From: JBCAXA01 sp038534295
GTDB taxonomy: Bacteria; Pseudomonadota; Gammaproteobacteria; Steroidobacterales; Woeseiaceae
Reading direction: 5' to 3'
Length of the DNA stretch: 64,000 nt
NCBI GenBank assembly: GCA_038534295.1
Contig: JBCAXA010000002.1
Coordinates: 186,001-250,000, forward strand
Positions 40,863-50,324 of the stretch are shown here, piece after piece. Position numbers and translations under genes: made by a program. Under the pieces are notes generated by a model. It was not told where the DNA came from, did no database searches, and saw only the letters and a program-made list of their open reading frames with translations. The stretch's first letter is position 1; each line of letters begins with the position of its first letter.

Positions 40863-43097
40863 ATGATCCGCCGTTTCCGCCTTGCGATTCTGATCTGTGC
40901 GCTTGTTGCAGCGCTGCGCATTGCGAGTGCCGATGAGGCTGCCGAGCCAGGCTCGGCGGAACACGCTGATGGTCCGCGCATTGGTCTGGTTTTGTCGGGT
41001 GGCGGTGCCCGTGGGGCAGCGCACGTCGGCGTGTTGCGCGCGCTGAAAGAGATGCGCGTGCCGGTGCACGCGGTGGCCGGCACCAGCATGGGCGCGATCG
41101 TCGGTGGGCTCTATGCCGCCGGCGTCGAGCCAGAAGCCCTCGACCGGCTGGTCCGCGATATCGATTGGCAGGACGCGTTCAGCGACCGCACCGCGCGCAC
41201 GACACGCAGCTTCCGCCGGCGCCAGGATGACGTCGGCTTTCTTGTCAAATTCGACGTCGGCTACAACAACGGCGAATTCCAGCTGCCAAAAGGGTTGATA
41301 CAGGGACAAAAACTCAGTCTGATCTTGCGCGAACGGACGCTGCCGGTCAGTCACGTCGATGACTTTGATGACCTGCCGACGCCATATCGAGCCGTTGCCG
41401 CGAATCTTGCCGACGGGGCGCCCATTGTTTTGGGGCGCGGCGATTTAGTCACGGCTATGCGCGCCAGCATGGCGGCCCCAGGCGTGTTCGCGCCGGTGAC
41501 GGTCGACGGCCGGGTTCTGGTCGACGGCGGTATTGCGAGCAACATTCCCATTGACGTCGGCAGGGCGATGGATGTCGACATCATTATCGCTGTTGACGTT
41601 GGATTTCCACTGAGCCCGGTCGGTGATCTCGACAGCGCCGTGGCCGTGGCTGATCAAATGCTGACGATTTTGCTGCGCCGTGACGCGGATGCGCAGATCG
41701 CTGCCATGCGGCCGCGCGACGTATTGATCACACCGCAATTGGATGGTTATTCATCGGCCAACTTCGCAGACGTGGCATCGGTCATTCCGAACGGCTACGC
41801 CGCCGCGAATGCCGTGGCCGGCCAGCTACGCAGGCTCGCCGTTGACGATGCAACCTACGCGCGATTCCTGGCATCGAGGGCCCGCACGGCACGCGACGTC
41901 GAAACGCCAGCCTTTGTGCGCATTGTGGGCGACAACCCGCTGTCTGAGCGCGTTCTGGCAACCCGTCTGGCAAGCACGCCCGGTGAGCCACTCGATCCAG
42001 CCGTGGCGGCGTCTGACGCCGGACAAATCTACGGCCTGGAGCTGTTTGAGCAGGTCGACTATGCGCTCGTCGACGATGCCGGTGTCACCGGACTCGAGTT
42101 TCGAACGACGGCTCGCAGCTGGGGGCCGAACTACATGCGCTTTGGACTCAGTTTCGAGGAAGACTTCGAGGGCACGAGCGAATTCAACGTGGGCGCCCGC
42201 TACATACGCACGGCAATTAACCGGATTGGCGCCGAGTGGCGGACCGACCTGCAGATCGGCACCAACCCGGCCGTTGTCTCGCAGTTTTTTCAACCGCTTT
42301 CTTTCGACTTGCGTTATTTCGTGTCGCCGGAAGTTCGTTTCGAGCAGAGCAACGTCAACGTTTTTTCCGAAACCGAGCCGTTTGCGCAGTACCGCACAAC
42401 TGAATCGGAGATGTCGCTCGCTGTCGGTCGTGAAATCGGCAATTCCGGCGAGCTCCGTGCCGGGGCCGTGTTCAGCACTGGTAGCGCGAGGCTGCAGATC
42501 GGCGATGAAACACTGCCGAATTTGGATTTCGATCGCGGCGGATATTTCGTCAGGCTACGTCGAGATACCTTGGACGATCTCGAGTTCCCAACGTCCGGCA
42601 GCAACGTTGATTTGACTTGGACGATGCTGCGATCGGAGCTCGGCTCGGACACGTCTGCAAACCTCGCCGAGTTTGAGTGGAACCGGGTCCGCAGCTTTGG
42701 TCGACACACCGTCGCGTTCGGGCTTGACCTCGCGACGACCGAGTCCGGAGAGGTTTCGGTGCTGGACTTTTTCGACCTCGGTGGCTTTCTCGCGCTGTCG
42801 GGGCTCGATCGCGGTCAGCTGCGCGGCCCGCACGCCGGTCTTGCGCGTGCGATCTATTACCGCCGCTTCGGTGCTGACAGTGTCGGCCCGTTCGACTCGC
42901 CCATCTATATCGGCGGCTCGCTCGAAGCGGGCAATGTCTGGGAAGACCGCGACGACATATCGATCGATTCGGCGCTGATCAACGGCAGTCTTTTTATCGG
43001 TCTCGACACCCTGGTCGGCCCGCTGTTTTTGGCGACGGGGTTTTCGGAAGACGCCGATTCGAGCGTCTATTTGTTCCTGGGCTCGCCGCTACGCTAA
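40863..43097 (+). CDS. patatin-like phospholipase fused to POTRA and outer-membrane barrel (type Vd-like)
   Basis: The 744-residue protein has a signal peptide (1 to about 24, ending ASA). Its patatin domain carries the oxyanion hole GGGARGAAH, nucleophile Ser75 in GTSMG and Asp221 in VDGGIASN, forming the Ser-Asp dyad. A POTRA-like segment (about 350-420) and a C-terminal beta-barrel of BamA type (about 430-744) follow. This is the plan of PlpD-like type Vd proteins, in which the lipase is exposed or released at the surface. The frame is open to 40575, but the ATG at 40863 starts the signal peptide. The last residue is Arg, not the common Phe. Confidence 0.93.
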   Translation: MIRRFRLAILICALVAALRIASADEAAEPGSAEHADGPRIGLVLSGGGARGAAHVGVLRALKEMRVPVHAVAGTSMGAIVGGLYAAGVEPEALDRLVRDIDWQDAFSDRTARTTRSFRRRQDDVGFLVKFDVGYNNGEFQLPKGLIQGQKLSLILRERTLPVSHVDDFDDLPTPYRAVAANLADGAPIVLGRGDLVTAMRASMAAPGVFAPVTVDGRVLVDGGIASNIPIDVGRAMDVDIIIAVDVGFPLSPVGDLDSAVAVADQMLTILLRRDADAQIAAMRPRDVLITPQLDGYSSANFADVASVIPNGYAAANAVAGQLRRLAVDDATYARFLASRARTARDVETPAFVRIVGDNPLSERVLATRLASTPGEPLDPAVAASDAGQIYGLELFEQVDYALVDDAGVTGLEFRTTARSWGPNYMRFGLSFEEDFEGTSEFNVGARYIRTAINRIGAEWRTDLQIGTNPAVVSQFFQPLSFDLRYFVSPEVRFEQSNVNVFSETEPFAQYRTTESEMSLAVGREIGNSGELRAGAVFSTGSARLQIGDETLPNLDFDRGGYFVRLRRDTLDDLEFPTSGSNVDLTWTMLRSELGSDTSANLAEFEWNRVRSFGRHTVAFGLDLATTESGEVSVLDFFDLGGFLALSGLDRGQLRGPHAGLARAIYYRRFGADSVGPFDSPIYIGGSLEAGNVWEDRDDISIDSALINGSLFIGLDTLVGPLFLATGFSEDADSSVYLFLGSPLR

Positions 43098-43127
43098 GCG
43101 CGCGGGGCTGGACGCCGGTTGCGTCAT

Positions 43128-43385
43128 TCACGCCGGTGGGTCGACCGCTTCGTAGATTACGCTGACCTCGTCACCCTCGCGATAATAGCCGTGCCGCCGG
43201 CGTTTGTTGTCGAGCGCGTGGTCGCGCTCCTCGCGCGTCGGATACCATTCTTCGCGTTGCCAGTCAGTGCCGACCAAACGGGTGAACGGATCCGTAGCCG
43301 GAAGTCGGTAGCGAATTCCCCACGGCCTGTCCACACCGGCATGCTGTGGTTCAACGAGATTGTGTCGATGCGAGTAGTCAGTCAT
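43128..43385 (-). CDS. small conserved hypothetical protein
   Basis: This 85-residue soluble protein is rich in Arg, Asp, Trp and Tyr. It has a block RPWGIRYRLPATDPFTRLVG followed by WQREEWYPTREERDHAL that looks like a conserved, folded core. I have a loose memory of similar short proteins in Gammaproteobacteria, but no name. Its end lies 30 bp from the end of the patatin gene on the other strand. Nothing in the context suggests a function. Confidence 0.65.
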   Translation of the reverse strand: MTDYSHRHNLVEPQHAGVDRPWGIRYRLPATDPFTRLVGTDWQREEWYPTREERDHALDNKRRRHGYYREGDEVSVIYEAVDPPA

Positions 43386-43488
43386 TGCGGCCCTCCAGCG
43401 CGCGCAATTATACGGCAGACTGTGCGCATCGAAAGCTACCGGCGATCGTTGTTGGCAGCGTCGCGTTCACTGCTTGCCAAATCGATGG

Positions 43489-44190
43489 CTAGCGATGGCG
43501 GTGTCGCCCGGTGGAGCTCTGATCGGCGTAACGGTCCCCGGCACCTTCGCGATCAGCCCAGCCGAGCAGCCGTCGCGTGATCAACAGATAGACCGGTTTG
43601 CCGGTCAGCATCCAGAGCCGCGATGGCCAGGCTCGTCGCGCCAGTAGGCGTCGTTGTCGGGCTGTCAAGTGCTCCGGGCAGTAGGTCCGTTTGTGTTTCA
43701 ACAAGTGCCGTAGGTCTTCGCGCGCCAGTGTTCGAAACCACCGGCCGCGACGCCGGGAAATACTGGCAAGTTGAAAGTCGACGAGCGCCGGTCTGCCTGC
43801 GGGCGTCACGAGCCAATTCGGCTCCTTGGCGAGATCGTTGTGGGCAACACCGGCTCGATGCAGGCGGCGGACCAGCCGCAGCGCGTCGCGAAAATAGTGT
43901 GGATCCGTCGGGCGGGCCAGTTGCATCGGTTGGCCGTCAATCCAGCCACGGCGCAGCCGGTCGACGCTGGCTTCCAGAAGCGGCGGTGTGCCGGGAACGG
44001 CAGCGCAGCGGCGCAGCGCTGCCGCCTCGCGCCGCGCCAGCCAGCGCGCCAGCCAGCGGGTCGCCCAAGGTGCGCTTGCCAGGCGACGTTCCGTGAATAC
44101 GAGCTCACCGCGCTCGCAGTGCCAGATTTCGCCGAACAAATCGGCTTTCAGGCGCCGCTCGGCGGCGTTGGAGGTCTCAACTGCGGGCAT
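43489..44190 (-). CDS. Kdo/RIO-type kinase-like protein
   Basis: The 233-residue product looks like a small kinase-fold protein of the lipopolysaccharide Kdo kinase/RIO group. It has a catalytic-loop-like HRAGVAHNDLAKEPNWLV, with Asp and Asn in the expected order, and a DFG-like VDFQLA. The N-terminal ATP-binding lobe is short and basic. The ATG at 44190 is preferred; a GTG at 44220 would nearly touch the divergent gene. It is separated by about 40 bp from the divergent 1319-residue AAA/WD40 gene. The substrate is unknown; a membrane sugar or a protein is possible. Confidence 0.75.
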   Translation of the reverse strand: MPAVETSNAAERRLKADLFGEIWHCERGELVFTERRLASAPWATRWLARWLARREAAALRRCAAVPGTPPLLEASVDRLRRGWIDGQPMQLARPTDPHYFRDALRLVRRLHRAGVAHNDLAKEPNWLVTPAGRPALVDFQLASISRRRGRWFRTLAREDLRHLLKHKRTYCPEHLTARQRRLLARRAWPSRLWMLTGKPVYLLITRRLLGWADREGAGDRYADQSSTGRHRHR

Positions 44191-44231
44191 GGTTCCGGTT
44201 ACTCGGGAGACGACGTGCAATAATCCGCCTC

Positions 44232-47200
44232 GTGACCGAGCCTACCAACATCGCGAGCGGCGGCACAGCGACACATCGGTTTGAGGTCGGACGTCATTTC
44301 GTCGTCGGCGGCGTGGTGCCGGTCGACCGGTCGTTGTATCTCGAGCGTGCCGCTGACGATGAGCTGTACCGCCTCGCAATGAGCGGCGAATACGCACACG
44401 TATTTGCGGCGCGTCAGGCCGGCAAATCGTCGTTGACCGCCCGGGTCGCCGAGCGACTGCGCGAGCAAGACCGTCAGGTGGCCGTCATCGACCTCGAGCA
44501 AATTGGCTCACGCGACGATCGCAACGATCTTGGCCGCTGGTTCTACAGTTTTGCGTTTCGCTTACTGCGTCAGCTCCGCATCAAGGTCGACCTGCAGGAT
44601 TGGTGGCAAGACAAGTCGAACCTAACCAACCGGCAACGTCTCACCGAATTGTTTTGGGATCTCATCCTGTCGAACACCGACAGTCCAGTGACTGTCTTCA
44701 TCGATTCGCCGCAGTCCTTCGATTCACTGCCGTTCGCTGCTGAGCTGTTGGGCAGCATCGACGCGTTGCATGCCGCTCGCGCTGCGGAACCGACCCTCGC
44801 TCGGCTAAATTTCGTGTTGCTCGCCGTGGCTGACCCAGAGGGTTTGCGTCAGCGCGAAGACCTCGCCTTCTTCGGGGCCAGCACACGGGTTGAGCTAAGA
44901 GCATTTACCCGCGCCGAGATCGACCCGCTCGTTGATTGGCTGCCGATGCCGCCGGAAGACGCCGGTGCGGTGCTCGACCGAATTCACTACTGGACGTCGG
45001 GCCAGCCGTTTTTGACGATGAAACTTGCCCGTCGCATCGCCCGTCAGGCCGCATCCGGCAAGGACGATGCGATCAATGTTGACGAAAGCGTCAAACAGCT
45101 CTTCGGCAACGCAACCGTTCTCGATACCGAGCCGCACATCGGCGTCATTCAGCGCGCGTTGCTGTCAGAGATGCCCGACCGCGAGCAGGCGTTGAATCTC
45201 TACGGCCGCATACGCAAAGGCAATCGCGTGAGCTTCGATGTCGACTCGTCGTTGCACCGCCGCTTGCTGGATGAGGCCGTGCTGAAAGTGGACGAGAGCG
45301 GTCATCTGATGGTCGCCAATCGCATTTATGCCTACACGCTTACGACGCGGTGGGCGAACGAGCAGCTCGCGGTGCGATTGCGCACGACGTTAGCGATGGC
45401 CGTTGGCATTCTCGTCGCGCTCGTTGTGCCGCTTTGGTACGTCGAGATATTGCCGCGACATTGGGTTCGCACGATTCAAAATCCGCCATTGCTCGAGGAT
45501 GCCACGGAGGCGCACGAACGCATGCGCGCCTGGCCCGGCCATCGCAAACAGGCGAACGACCTTCTGGCCGATTACCTTGCACGACGTAGCCTCGCCGCGT
45601 TCACTTTCGCAGATGCTGCGGAGTTCGATCGACTGATGCGCGAGTTGCCGGGCACGGTCGAGCGCGCTGACGGCTTACTTGCATCGTTTTGGGATCGCGA
45701 CGCAGCTCGACACGAGCAGGCGGCCGCGCGCGACAAAGCGCTGTTGTCGCGCTTGCGCTCGCTGGACGTTGCCACGGTAGAGCGCCGCCGGGCGGTTCAG
45801 TCGCTGATTGACGAAGACTATGCGCGGTTGGTTGCGGCGGTCGGTCAAGCACCGCCGATTGACGATGCCGCGCTGTCCACCGATGCGAGTTCGTTGACCA
45901 CGGTCGCCGGGGCCACCGTGCGACAGTTTTTGCTGGGCGATGACACCAGCGTTCCAGACGATGTTTGGCAAGCGGCTGCCCTAGATGTCTTCCCGGTGAT
46001 TTCGCGGCTGCCTACCGAAGGCCGCGGCAACGCGGGTCCGTTCGACTTAACCGTGCGAGTCACGCACGACCGGGTAACCGACTTGAGTCTACGGCTCACG
46101 TCGCCCTCCGGACAAAGCGCGCTCATCAGTGGTGTCGAGGCAGAAGTATTGCCCGGCGGCGGCATCCGATTTTCGTCGCAGCAGATTGACGCGCTGGCGC
46201 CGCTGGAGCGTGAAGCGGTAACCGGCGGCTGGACTTTGAGCGTCGTTGACCGAATGCCGGCGATCGCCGGTGAGCTCGACGGCTGGCAGCTCGAATTTTC
46301 GCGCCACGGCAGTGTCGAGACGCCCTCTCAGCCAACGGTATTGCGCGAGCCAGTCGTCGCACCGGTAAGTCGAGCGGTACTCAGTCCGCGCGCGCGTTAC
46401 GTTGTCGCGATGCCAGAGACCGGTTCGGGTATTGCCCAAGTTTGGGAAACCGCGACACGACAAGCGGTGTCGTCACTGCCCATCGATCCGACCGATCGTA
46501 TCCTCGGCTTCGTGCTCGACGAGCGTGTGCTGTTGGTGGCTCGGCCGCAGGGCCTAGCCGCATGGGCGCTTGCGACCGGCGAAGCGTCGTGGGCCCCGCC
46601 AATCGAGACATCGCTGCTGCGTAGCGCGCTGTCGTTGAATCGCCAATTTTTGGCAACGGTGGGCGCAGGAGCGGACGCGGAGTTGGTGGTTTTCGATCTG
46701 ATCGAGGAACGCGAGACTGCGCGTTTGCCGGCTGCGGCAGAATTGTCGGCGCTGGCCGTTGCCAACGACGGTGAGCTGGTCGCGATGGCTTACGCGGATC
46801 AGACGGTTCGCTTGTGGCAGTCGGGCAGTAAAGCGCCGGTTGCCGAGGTCGCGATGGCCGGCCAAGTGACGGCGCTGGATTTTTCGGCGGACGACGAACG
46901 GCTGTTTGTCCGTGCGGCGGGCGGCACAATTTCGATCTGGGATTTCTCCGCGGCGGACGCCGCTCTCGAGCACCGCGCGGCGGAGCGCGGTTGGGAACTC
47001 GATGTGGATTCTGGTGGCCGCGGTGTTGTGCTCGGCAGTGCCTCCAATGGGTTTCAGGTCGTTGACGCTGAATCGCTGACAGCATTGTCGCCGTTGCTGC
47101 GCCCGGGCGACCCGCGCGCTGAGTATCGTGTGCGCTACCGAAGTCAGCACGACGCACTGCTGCTGTTCTCACCAGATACCGGCATCGCCAAAGTATTCCG

Positions 47201-48191
47201 GGTACCTGCAACGCCGCAATCGCGGCGTTCGACGGCGGCACCGGTCGGCGCCGCTACATTGAGTCGAGACGGTTCCCGACTAGCGCTCGCCGATCGACCA
47301 GGCGAGATTCGGGTGGTGGCCAGCGACAATGCCGCGATGCCCGCCGCGACCGGAGTCGGCTTCGTCGGTCACACCGGGGACATCCAGCTCGTCAGATTCA
47401 GCGATGCAGCGTCGTTGGTGGCAACCGCTGCGCGGGACGGCAGTGTGCGAGTGTGGGATGCGGCGGAGTCGTCACCGCGACCGTTCTTTATTCGTACCGG
47501 TTGGGCCGACGTCGTCGCGATGGCGTTTAGCGCGGACGAGCGACGTTTGCTCGTCGCCGCGCCTGGTGGCTTGGCGGTCTACGATACCGCCGACGGGTCA
47601 CTGCTCGGCCAGCGCAATTTCGCTGAATCGATAACGGCAGCAACATTCGGCGCGAGAGACGACGACGTCTATGTGGGTCATAGTGACGGTGCTTTGAGTG
47701 CGCTGAGCATTGCGGCCGGACTGGTCGGTGAGCGAATAGTTGTCAGTGACGCTGCGTTGGTGTCGCTAACGGTCGTCGGCTCGCAGCTCGCTGCGGCGGA
47801 CGATCAAGGTTTGTTGTCGGTTGGCGTACCGGCAAACCCGGCGAGTTGGCGCCGTCAATTGACCGGCGAGCCGTGTCGGGAACTCGTCGCGGCCGCCAGC
47901 GGGCTAGCGGTCGTGTGCCGCAGCGCCAACTGGTTGCTGCGTTTTCCGATCGGCTCGGTTGCTGATGCAACCGTGCTGACTCGATTGCTGCCGGCGCGGC
48001 CGTTCTTGCCCGGCATGGCGCTCGACGCGTCTGGACACGTCGCGACGTTGGTTGAGCGCAGTGAGCAGCTCAGTATCGTTCGCGTACCGTTCGATAAGTC
48101 CGATGTGGCCATGCCGGAGCGGCTGACGACCGAGTACATCGACTCCTGGACCGCAAGGCTAAAGCCGCTGATCGCCGATTCAGCTAACTAG
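44232..48191 (+). CDS. large AAA-like ATPase / P-domain / WD40 repeat protein
   Basis: The 1319-residue protein has an N-terminal AAA-like (AAA_35-type) NTPase domain. Its P-loop is AARQAGKSS (Lys65), a Walker-B-like VFIDS contains Asp158, and YWTSGQPFL fits the family's third block. A transmembrane helix (about 376-396) and an acid/base-rich helical linker follow. Residues about 569-694 form a proprotein-convertase P-domain-like module (FDLTVRVTH, LRLTSPSGQ, GGWTLSVVD). The rest (about 700-1310) is a WD40 propeller region with VRVWDAAES and ISIWDFSAAD. Such STAND-like arrangements serve signalling or immunity; here the role is unknown. The 3-prime end overlaps the MFS gene by 8 bp. Confidence 0.88.
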   Translation: MTEPTNIASGGTATHRFEVGRHFVVGGVVPVDRSLYLERAADDELYRLAMSGEYAHVFAARQAGKSSLTARVAERLREQDRQVAVIDLEQIGSRDDRNDLGRWFYSFAFRLLRQLRIKVDLQDWWQDKSNLTNRQRLTELFWDLILSNTDSPVTVFIDSPQSFDSLPFAAELLGSIDALHAARAAEPTLARLNFVLLAVADPEGLRQREDLAFFGASTRVELRAFTRAEIDPLVDWLPMPPEDAGAVLDRIHYWTSGQPFLTMKLARRIARQAASGKDDAINVDESVKQLFGNATVLDTEPHIGVIQRALLSEMPDREQALNLYGRIRKGNRVSFDVDSSLHRRLLDEAVLKVDESGHLMVANRIYAYTLTTRWANEQLAVRLRTTLAMAVGILVALVVPLWYVEILPRHWVRTIQNPPLLEDATEAHERMRAWPGHRKQANDLLADYLARRSLAAFTFADAAEFDRLMRELPGTVERADGLLASFWDRDAARHEQAAARDKALLSRLRSLDVATVERRRAVQSLIDEDYARLVAAVGQAPPIDDAALSTDASSLTTVAGATVRQFLLGDDTSVPDDVWQAAALDVFPVISRLPTEGRGNAGPFDLTVRVTHDRVTDLSLRLTSPSGQSALISGVEAEVLPGGGIRFSSQQIDALAPLEREAVTGGWTLSVVDRMPAIAGELDGWQLEFSRHGSVETPSQPTVLREPVVAPVSRAVLSPRARYVVAMPETGSGIAQVWETATRQAVSSLPIDPTDRILGFVLDERVLLVARPQGLAAWALATGEASWAPPIETSLLRSALSLNRQFLATVGAGADAELVVFDLIEERETARLPAAAELSALAVANDGELVAMAYADQTVRLWQSGSKAPVAEVAMAGQVTALDFSADDERLFVRAAGGTISIWDFSAADAALEHRAAERGWELDVDSGGRGVVLGSASNGFQVVDAESLTALSPLLRPGDPRAEYRVRYRSQHDALLLFSPDTGIAKVFRVPATPQSRRSTAAPVGAATLSRDGSRLALADRPGEIRVVASDNAAMPAATGVGFVGHTGDIQLVRFSDAASLVATAARDGSVRVWDAAESSPRPFFIRTGWADVVAMAFSADERRLLVAAPGGLAVYDTADGSLLGQRNFAESITAATFGARDDDVYVGHSDGALSALSIAAGLVGERIVVSDAALVSLTVVGSQLAAADDQGLLSVGVPANPASWRRQLTGEPCRELVAAASGLAVVCRSANWLLRFPIGSVADATVLTRLLPARPFLPGMALDASGHVATLVERSEQLSIVRVPFDKSDVAMPERLTTEYIDSWTARLKPLIADSAN

Positions 48192-50091
48192 TCTGCTCCG
48201 CCGCTCGATCGCCATCGTATAGCGCTTGCACGGCGCCTTGCAGACTGCTTGCTGTCGCGGTTTCGGGCGCAACCGCGGCGCTTGCCAGTAGATCGACTCG
48301 CGCGCGGACGCGCCGCGGAAATTTCATACCGGCGCCGCCGCCTTTACGGCTCAACCAGCTTCCCCAAAGACCGCGCAAGGCCATCGGCACCACCGGTACC
48401 GGCCGGCGCGCAAGGATGCGCTCGACGCCAGCGCGAAATTCCGCAATCTCGCCGTCGCGCGTGATCGCTCCTTCGGGAAAAATGCAAACGACGTTGCCGG
48501 CGACGAGTTCCGCATCGATTTTTTCGTAGGCCGCATCCAGCAATGCTGGGTCTTCGCTTCGACCGGCGATCGGAATTGCTTTGGCGGTGCGAAAGATCCA
48601 CGAGAGCACTGGAATCTGAAAAATCTTGAAGTACATCACGAAGCGAACTGGCCGGCGCACGCTACCGCCGATGATCAGAGCATCGGCAAAGCTGACGTGA
48701 TTACACACGAGCAATGCGGGTCCGGATTCGGGGATTCGGTCGATATCAGTCGTGCGTATGCGGTACAGGGTATGGATGAGGATCCACGTGAGGAACCGCA
48801 TCACGAACTCGGGGAGCAACACGAACAGGTATATCGAGACCGCAATATTGAGCAGCGCGAACACCAAAAAAACTTGCGGCACGGAAGCGCCGAGCGACGC
48901 AAGCAACGTCGCAAACAGCGCGGCGACACACATGAACACGGAGTTCAAAATATTATTCGCGGCGATGACGCGTGCGCGCTGCCGCGGTTCCGAGCGCTGC
49001 TGCATCATCGCGTACAGCGGCACGCTGTATATGCCGCCGACCAAACCGAGTAGGGTGAGGTCGAGCAGAATGCGCCAAACCTCAGGCCGTTGTGCGATGT
49101 CTTGAAAGGTCGCGAGCGTTGCCGTCATCGGCGTGGGCTGCGCAACGTACAAATCGATCGCGAACAAGCTGAGGCCGACAGCGCCCAGCGGTACGAGTCC
49201 GAGTTCGATCATTGGCCCAGACAAACGCTCGCACAGTAAAGCGCCAATGCCGATGCCGACGGCAAACGTCACTGGCAATAAAATCAGAATGTCGGAACCG
49301 TTCGGGATGTTCAAAATGTCGCTGGCATAGATCGGTAGCTGCGACATCGCGACGAGTCCGAAACTCCAAAACCAGCTGATACCGAGAATGGAAAGAAACA
49401 CGCTGCGCGGCTCGCGCGCCATACGGATGACCCGAACGGTCTCCGGGATTGGATTGAGCGCAAGTCGCAGCGTCGGGTCTGGTGCTGACGCGCGCGGGAT
49501 CGCTGCCGCGGACAGGCAGCCCAAGACCGCAATCACGACCAGCGCGACACCGAACGCCTGACTTACATCGCCGGGGCCGGACACGGCATAGCCACCGATG
49601 ATCATGCCGAGGATGATTGAAAGGTAGGTTGCGCCTTCCACCAAGGCGTTGCCGCCGGTGAGCTCCTCTGGCTTCAGCACTTGCGGGAGCAGCGAGTATT
49701 TGACCGGCCCAAACAGGGTCGATTGCGCCCCCATCAGGAAGACGAGCATGAGCACCGCCCAGCCGCTACCGCTCGCGATCGCCAGCCATGCGGCCAGCAT
49801 CAGGCCCAGCTCGAGGATCTTGATCCGCAGCATTAGCCACGATTTATCGAACTTATCGGCCAGCTGCCCAGCGAACGCTGAGAACAGGAAATACGGCAGC
49901 ATAAAAATCGCCGCGCTCAGCGTGGCGACTACGTCGGGGCCCATGTCGCCCACTGCCAATTGATTCTGCGTCACGAGGAAAATCAGCCCGTAACGCAAAA
50001 CGTTATCGTTGAGCGCGGTTAGCGCCTGCGTGATGAAATAGGGAAGAAAACGCCGCTCGCGCAGCAGCGAAAACTGCGACGGCTCAGCCAA
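48184..50091 (-). CDS. MFS transporter-PlsC acyltransferase fusion (LplT/Aas-like)
   Basis: The 635-residue protein joins an N-terminal MFS domain (about 1-420, 12 predicted helices, resembling LplT lysophospholipid flippases) to a C-terminal PlsC acyltransferase domain (about 440-610). The acyltransferase has NHVSFAD (His and Asp of the catalytic motif) and FPEGAITRDGE. It should import lysophospholipid and re-acylate it in one polypeptide. The acyl-ACP synthetase domain that follows in Aas and in longer triple fusions is missing, so the acyl donor must come from elsewhere. It converges on the AAA/WD40 gene with an 8 bp overlap. Confidence 0.92.
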   Translation of the reverse strand: MAEPSQFSLLRERRFLPYFITQALTALNDNVLRYGLIFLVTQNQLAVGDMGPDVVATLSAAIFMLPYFLFSAFAGQLADKFDKSWLMLRIKILELGLMLAAWLAIASGSGWAVLMLVFLMGAQSTLFGPVKYSLLPQVLKPEELTGGNALVEGATYLSIILGMIIGGYAVSGPGDVSQAFGVALVVIAVLGCLSAAAIPRASAPDPTLRLALNPIPETVRVIRMAREPRSVFLSILGISWFWSFGLVAMSQLPIYASDILNIPNGSDILILLPVTFAVGIGIGALLCERLSGPMIELGLVPLGAVGLSLFAIDLYVAQPTPMTATLATFQDIAQRPEVWRILLDLTLLGLVGGIYSVPLYAMMQQRSEPRQRARVIAANNILNSVFMCVAALFATLLASLGASVPQVFLVFALLNIAVSIYLFVLLPEFVMRFLTWILIHTLYRIRTTDIDRIPESGPALLVCNHVSFADALIIGGSVRRPVRFVMYFKIFQIPVLSWIFRTAKAIPIAGRSEDPALLDAAYEKIDAELVAGNVVCIFPEGAITRDGEIAEFRAGVERILARRPVPVVPMALRGLWGSWLSRKGGGAGMKFPRRVRARVDLLASAAVAPETATASSLQGAVQALYDGDRAAEQTS

Positions 50092-50280
50092 TGTACGGCC
50101 CGTCCGGACACTGCCCGGTGTCCGACAGTGCTATGGTTGGCCGTGAAACGTTGATGCGGACGGTTTTGTGAACCAGTCGGCCCTCTGGCGGGTCTGAAAA
50201 CGACATATTCCGTGTATTGCGACGGGGATCAAGATTTTCGCGCGGCATTTCGCGCAAATTATGATTCCTGACGAGTATCC

Positions 50281-50301
50281 GTACGGCCTTCTCGGCCGTA
50301 C
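50281..50301 (+). promoter_or_regulatory. perfect hairpin in the leader of the EexN-like gene
   Basis: GTACGGCC, a TTCTC loop and GGCCGTAC form an 8-bp perfect stem 23 nt before the GTG at 50325. A TATGAT box at 50260-50265 would start transcription about 10 nt before the hairpin. It could protect the mRNA end, control translation or bind a protein as a DNA palindrome. Confidence 0.4.
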
Positions 50302-50324
50302 TCAACCAAGGCGAAGCGGACGGC

